DNA of 7,608 nucleotides, from contig JAGQTR010000160.1 in the NCBI GenBank assembly GCA_020438915.1, positions 1-7,608 on the forward strand, read 5' to 3'. The position numbers were made by a program, and so were the translations under genes. This document shows positions 5,868-7,608 of the stretch, piece by piece. The stretch's first letter is position 1. Every line of letters starts with the position of its first letter. The notes below the pieces were generated by a model. The model did no database searches. It saw nothing but the letters and a program-made list of their open reading frames with translations, and had not been told where the DNA came from. Source of the stretch: Mycobacterium sp. (GTDB taxonomy: Bacteria > Actinomycetota > Actinomycetes > Mycobacteriales > Mycobacteriaceae).

Positions 5868-6287
5868 CTAGAACTTCAGTCCGCCGTCGCGCGCAGCATC
5901 GGCCAGGGCCGCGATCCGTCCGCCGTAGGAATACCCACCGCGGTCGAACACGACCTCGTCGATACCGGCAGACTTCGCCCGCTCGGCGATGAGCTGACCG
6001 ACCCGGGTGCTGTGGGCCTTCTTGTCTCCGTCGACGGCTCGCACGTCGGCTTCGATGGAGGACGCCGCGGCCAGCGTGACGCCCGCCAGATCATCCACCA
6101 ACTGCACGTGGATATGACGCGCCGAGCGGTTGACCACCAGGCGGGGTCGCTCGGCGGTACCGGAGACCTTCTTCCGCAGCCGGGCGTGGCGACGCAGCCG
6201 CGAGGTGCGTCGTGTCTCGCTGACGTTCTTGCCGACAGTGGTGCTCTGCCCCGGTTTACCCGCGGCGGCCTTGGTTGTGCTAGCCAT
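5868..6287 (-). CDS. rplR: 50S ribosomal protein L18
   Basis: L18 binds 5S rRNA and, with L5, anchors it in the large subunit. The 139-aa product contains the basic segment TRRTSRLRRHARLRKKVSG (about residues 25-43), the core ERPRLVVNRSARHIHVQLVDD (46-66) and the conserved C-terminus VVFDRGGYSYGGRIAALADA. The first 21 residues (MASTTKAAAGKPGQSTTVGKN) are a low-complexity Ala/Thr/Lys/Gly extension, about 17 residues longer than M. tuberculosis L18 as I remember it. The ATG abuts the rplF stop with no spacer (TAAATG), which supports this start and argues for coupled translation; only a weak GGG-type Shine-Dalgarno stretch is present. Confidence 0.96.
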   Translation of the reverse strand: MASTTKAAAGKPGQSTTVGKNVSETRRTSRLRRHARLRKKVSGTAERPRLVVNRSARHIHVQLVDDLAGVTLAAASSIEADVRAVDGDKKAHSTRVGQLIAERAKSAGIDEVVFDRGGYSYGGRIAALADAARDGGLKF

Positions 6288-6827
6288 TTACTTACCCGTC
6301 TTTCCGACCTTGCGGCGGATCTGCTCACCCTCGTAGCGAACGCCCTTGCCCTTGTATGGGTCTGGGCGGCGCAGGCGGCGGATGTTCGCCGAGATCTGTC
6401 CGACCTTCTGCTTGTCGATACCCGAGATCGAGAACTTGGTGGGTGTCTCCACCGCGAAGGTGATGCCCTCGGGGGCCTCGATCACCACCGGATGGCTGTA
6501 GCCCAGTGCGAACTCCAGGGTGTTGCCCTTGGCCACCACGCGGTACCCGACGCCGAAGATCTCCATCTTGGTGGTGTACCCCTCGGTGACACCGGTGACG
6601 AGGTTGGCGACCAACGTCCGGGAGAGTCCGTGCAGCGAGCGGTTGCGTCGCTCGTCGTCGGGTCGGGCCACCACGACGGCGCCGTCGTCATCGCGCGACA
6701 CCGAGATCGGTTCGGCGACTGCCAACTCCAGAGTGCCCTTGGGGCCCTTGACGGACACTTTCTGACCGTCGATGGACACGTCGACCCCGGCGGGAATCGG
6801 TACGGGTTGCTTTCCAATACGCGACAT
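6288..6827 (-). CDS. rplF: 50S ribosomal protein L6
   Basis: L6 is a large-subunit protein near the GTPase-associated region, made of two homologous RNA-binding domains. The 179-aa length is standard. The N-terminus MSRIGKQPVPIPAGV, the first-domain motif VKGPKGTLELAV (about residues 28-39) and the C-terminal L6 signature PDPYKGKGV (155-163), followed by a basic tail ending KVGKTGK, identify it firmly. ATG 6827 has GGGAGG 7 nt upstream. It starts 15 nt after the rpsH stop and its own TAA directly touches the rplR ATG. Confidence 0.97.
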   Translation of the reverse strand: MSRIGKQPVPIPAGVDVSIDGQKVSVKGPKGTLELAVAEPISVSRDDDGAVVVARPDDERRNRSLHGLSRTLVANLVTGVTEGYTTKMEIFGVGYRVVAKGNTLEFALGYSHPVVIEAPEGITFAVETPTKFSISGIDKQKVGQISANIRRLRRPDPYKGKGVRYEGEQIRRKVGKTGK

Positions 6828-6834
6828 TGCTTTT

Positions 6835-6840
6835 CCTCCC
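6835..6840 (-). promoter_or_regulatory. Shine-Dalgarno site of rplF
   Basis: GGGAGG lies 7 nt upstream of the rplF ATG on the minus strand, filling most of the 15-nt rpsH-rplF spacer. It is one of the strongest ribosome-binding sites within this ribosomal cluster. Confidence 0.75.
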
Positions 6841-6842
6841 CG

Positions 6843-7241
6843 CTACCAGACGTACGCGAGGACTTCGCCGCCCACGCCCTGTCGTGATGCCTGGCGGTCG
6901 GTGAGCAGACCCGAGGACGTGGAGATGATCGCCACGCCGAGGCCACCGAGCACCCGCGGCAGATTGGTGGACTTCGCGTACACCCGCAGACCGGGCTTGG
7001 ACACCCGGCGTAGGCCGGCGATGCTGCGTTCCCGGCTCGGACCGTACTTCAGTTGCACCACCAGGGATTTGCCAACGCGGGCATCCTCGGTGCGGAAGTC
7101 GGTGATGTAGCCCTCCGACTTGAGGATCTCGGCGATGTTGGCCTTGATCTTGCTGTGCGGCAGGGTCACTTCGTCGTGGTACGCCGAATTGGCGTTGCGC
7201 AGACGGGTTAGGAAGTCTGCGATCGGGTCCGTCATGGTCAT
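6843..7241 (-). CDS. rpsH: 30S ribosomal protein S8
   Basis: S8 is a primary 16S rRNA-binding protein of the small-subunit platform; in E. coli it is also the translational repressor of the spc operon. The 132-aa sequence starts MTMTDPIADFLTRLRNA, contains YGPSRERSIAGLRRVSKPG in the middle, and ends with the S8 signature region GVAIISTSSGLLTDRQA (102-118) and GGEVLAYVW. Length and sequence match mycobacterial S8. ATG 7241 is chosen by homology; a second ATG six nt downstream (7235) is less likely. The nearest purine-rich site (AAAGGTGA) is about 12 nt upstream, rather far. The 93-nt leader from rpsN contains a predicted hairpin ending about 24 nt before the start, so initiation here may be structure-controlled. 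Confidence 0.97.
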   Translation of the reverse strand: MTMTDPIADFLTRLRNANSAYHDEVTLPHSKIKANIAEILKSEGYITDFRTEDARVGKSLVVQLKYGPSRERSIAGLRRVSKPGLRVYAKSTNLPRVLGGLGVAIISTSSGLLTDRQASRQGVGGEVLAYVW

Positions 7242-7265
7242 GACAGCCGGTTCACCTTTCTCGCG

Positions 7266-7302
7266 GCGGTTCCTGCCCGATGAGTGTCGGGAGGCCTACC
7301 GC
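7266..7302 (-). promoter_or_regulatory. Predicted hairpin in the rpsN-rpsH intercistronic RNA
   Basis: On the minus strand the outer stem GCGGT (7298-7302) pairs with ACCGC (7266-7270). Inside, CCT (7292-7294) pairs with AGG (7272-7274), and CCCGA (7287-7291) pairs with TCGGG (7276-7280) around the 6-nt loop CACTCA, with a single bulged base at 7275. The outer and inner parts are separated by a small internal loop. No T-tract follows, so a terminator is unlikely. It occupies the only sizeable gap in this ribosomal-gene cluster, just upstream of rpsH. The base pairing was found by hand; its function is inferred. Confidence 0.4.
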
Positions 7303-7334
7303 AACCTGTTGTAGTGAGTGGTCGTTTGGCGCTG

Positions 7335-7520
7335 TTACCAGCTGGATTTCTGCACGCCCGGTAGCTCGCCGGCGTGCGCCATCTCGCGAAGGCAGATGCG
7401 GCAGAGACCGAACTTGCGGTACACCGCGTGCGGGCGACCGCACCGGTTGCAGCGCGTGTAGCCGCGAACCTTGAACTTGGGCTTCTTGTTGGCCTTGTTG
7501 ATGAGTGCCTTCTTGGCCAT
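7335..7520 (-). CDS. rpsN: 30S ribosomal protein S14, zinc-binding type Z
   Basis: S14 is a small-subunit head protein. This 61-aa form is the short zinc-ribbon version (often called rpsZ or rpsN1), with four cysteines as C24-x2-C27 and C40-x2-C43 around the conserved core RPHAVYRKFGL, and the C-terminus ELPGVQKSSW. Mycobacteria usually carry a second, cysteine-free S14 elsewhere that replaces it under zinc shortage; it is not in this window. ATG 7520 shares its A with the rplE TGA (TGATG), and GAGGGG inside the last rplE codons (7529-7534) lies 8 nt upstream as its Shine-Dalgarno site, indicating coupled translation. Confidence 0.97.
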   Translation of the reverse strand: MAKKALINKANKKPKFKVRGYTRCNRCGRPHAVYRKFGLCRICLREMAHAGELPGVQKSSW

Positions 7521-7608
7521 CAGCTCTGCCCCTCACGCTTGAACGGGAAACCGAAGGCATCGAGCAGCGCCTTGCCCTCGGCGTTGGTACGGGCGGTGGT
7601 CACGATCG
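7520..7608 (-). CDS. rplE: 50S ribosomal protein L5, C-terminal end (cut by window edge)
   Basis: Only the last 28 residues are present: IVTTARTNAEGKALLDAFG followed by FPFKREGQS and TGA. The TTA(R/T)T..EG(K/R)ALL..(F/L)GFPF pattern is the usual end of L5, the 5S rRNA-binding protein that works with L18. Its position directly before rpsN is the standard spc order. The stop overlaps the rpsN start by 1 nt. Confidence 0.94.
   Translation of the reverse strand, partial: IVTTARTNAEGKALLDAFGFPFKREGQS

Noticed and set aside
5002..5871. 289-codon plus-strand open frame opposite rpmD and rpsE
   Set aside because: Antisense to two certain ribosomal genes, with a repetitive Ala/Thr/Val tail arising from the S5 Arg/Gly region read backwards.
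6012..6887. 291-codon plus-strand open frame opposite rplR, rplF and rpsH
   Set aside because: It spans three well-conserved ribosomal genes on the opposite strand and has no recognisable product or ribosome-binding site.

Overview
The window is high-GC actinobacterial DNA, almost certainly from a Mycobacterium/Mycolicibacterium-type organism. The ribosomal proteins are mycobacterial in sequence: S8 of 132 aa, a zinc-ribbon S14 of 61 aa, a short L30, and S5 with an Arg/Gly/Asp-rich N-terminus. The gene order rplO - sppA - TIGR00027-type methyltransferases - secY is also the one I recall from mycobacteria. The DUF732 secreted protein and the long L18 N-terminus suggest a species other than M. 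tuberculosis, but the species cannot be named from the sequence alone.

Right part (about 4524-7608, all minus strand, transcribed right to left): most of the spc ribosomal-protein operon in the order rplE (3' end only), rpsN, rpsH, rplF, rplR, rpsE, rpmD, rplO. The genes are packed with 0-38 nt spacers or 1-nt stop/start overlaps. The exception is a 93-nt gap between rpsN and rpsH, which holds a predicted hairpin.

Middle (2317-4457, minus strand): directly behind rplO and in the same direction come a small secreted two-cysteine DUF732 protein and sppA, a tandem-domain S49 peptidase with both catalytic residues (Lys175, Ser388) visible. They may be read through from the spc operon, since I see no convincing terminator after rplO.

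Left part (1-2320): two tandem, paralogous SAM-dependent methyltransferase genes run on the plus strand, with an 8-nt spacer. They converge on sppA, and the stop codons overlap by 4 nt. Upstream of them, and divergent, is the 5' end of secY on the minus strand with a GTG start and a strong Shine-Dalgarno sequence. The 265-bp secY/methyltransferase intergenic region holds a perfect 6-bp inverted repeat and only weak promoter candidates.

Functionally this is ribosome assembly plus protein export (SecY translocon, SppA) with an inserted pair of methyltransferases of unknown substrate. I see no mobile element, CRISPR array, tRNA or rRNA. Most of the window is ordinary, conserved housekeeping DNA. 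The points worth a second look are the intercistronic RNA hairpin, a 12-codon mini-ORF before rpsE, the duplicated methyltransferases separating secY from its usual operon, and the DUF732 gene behind rplO.
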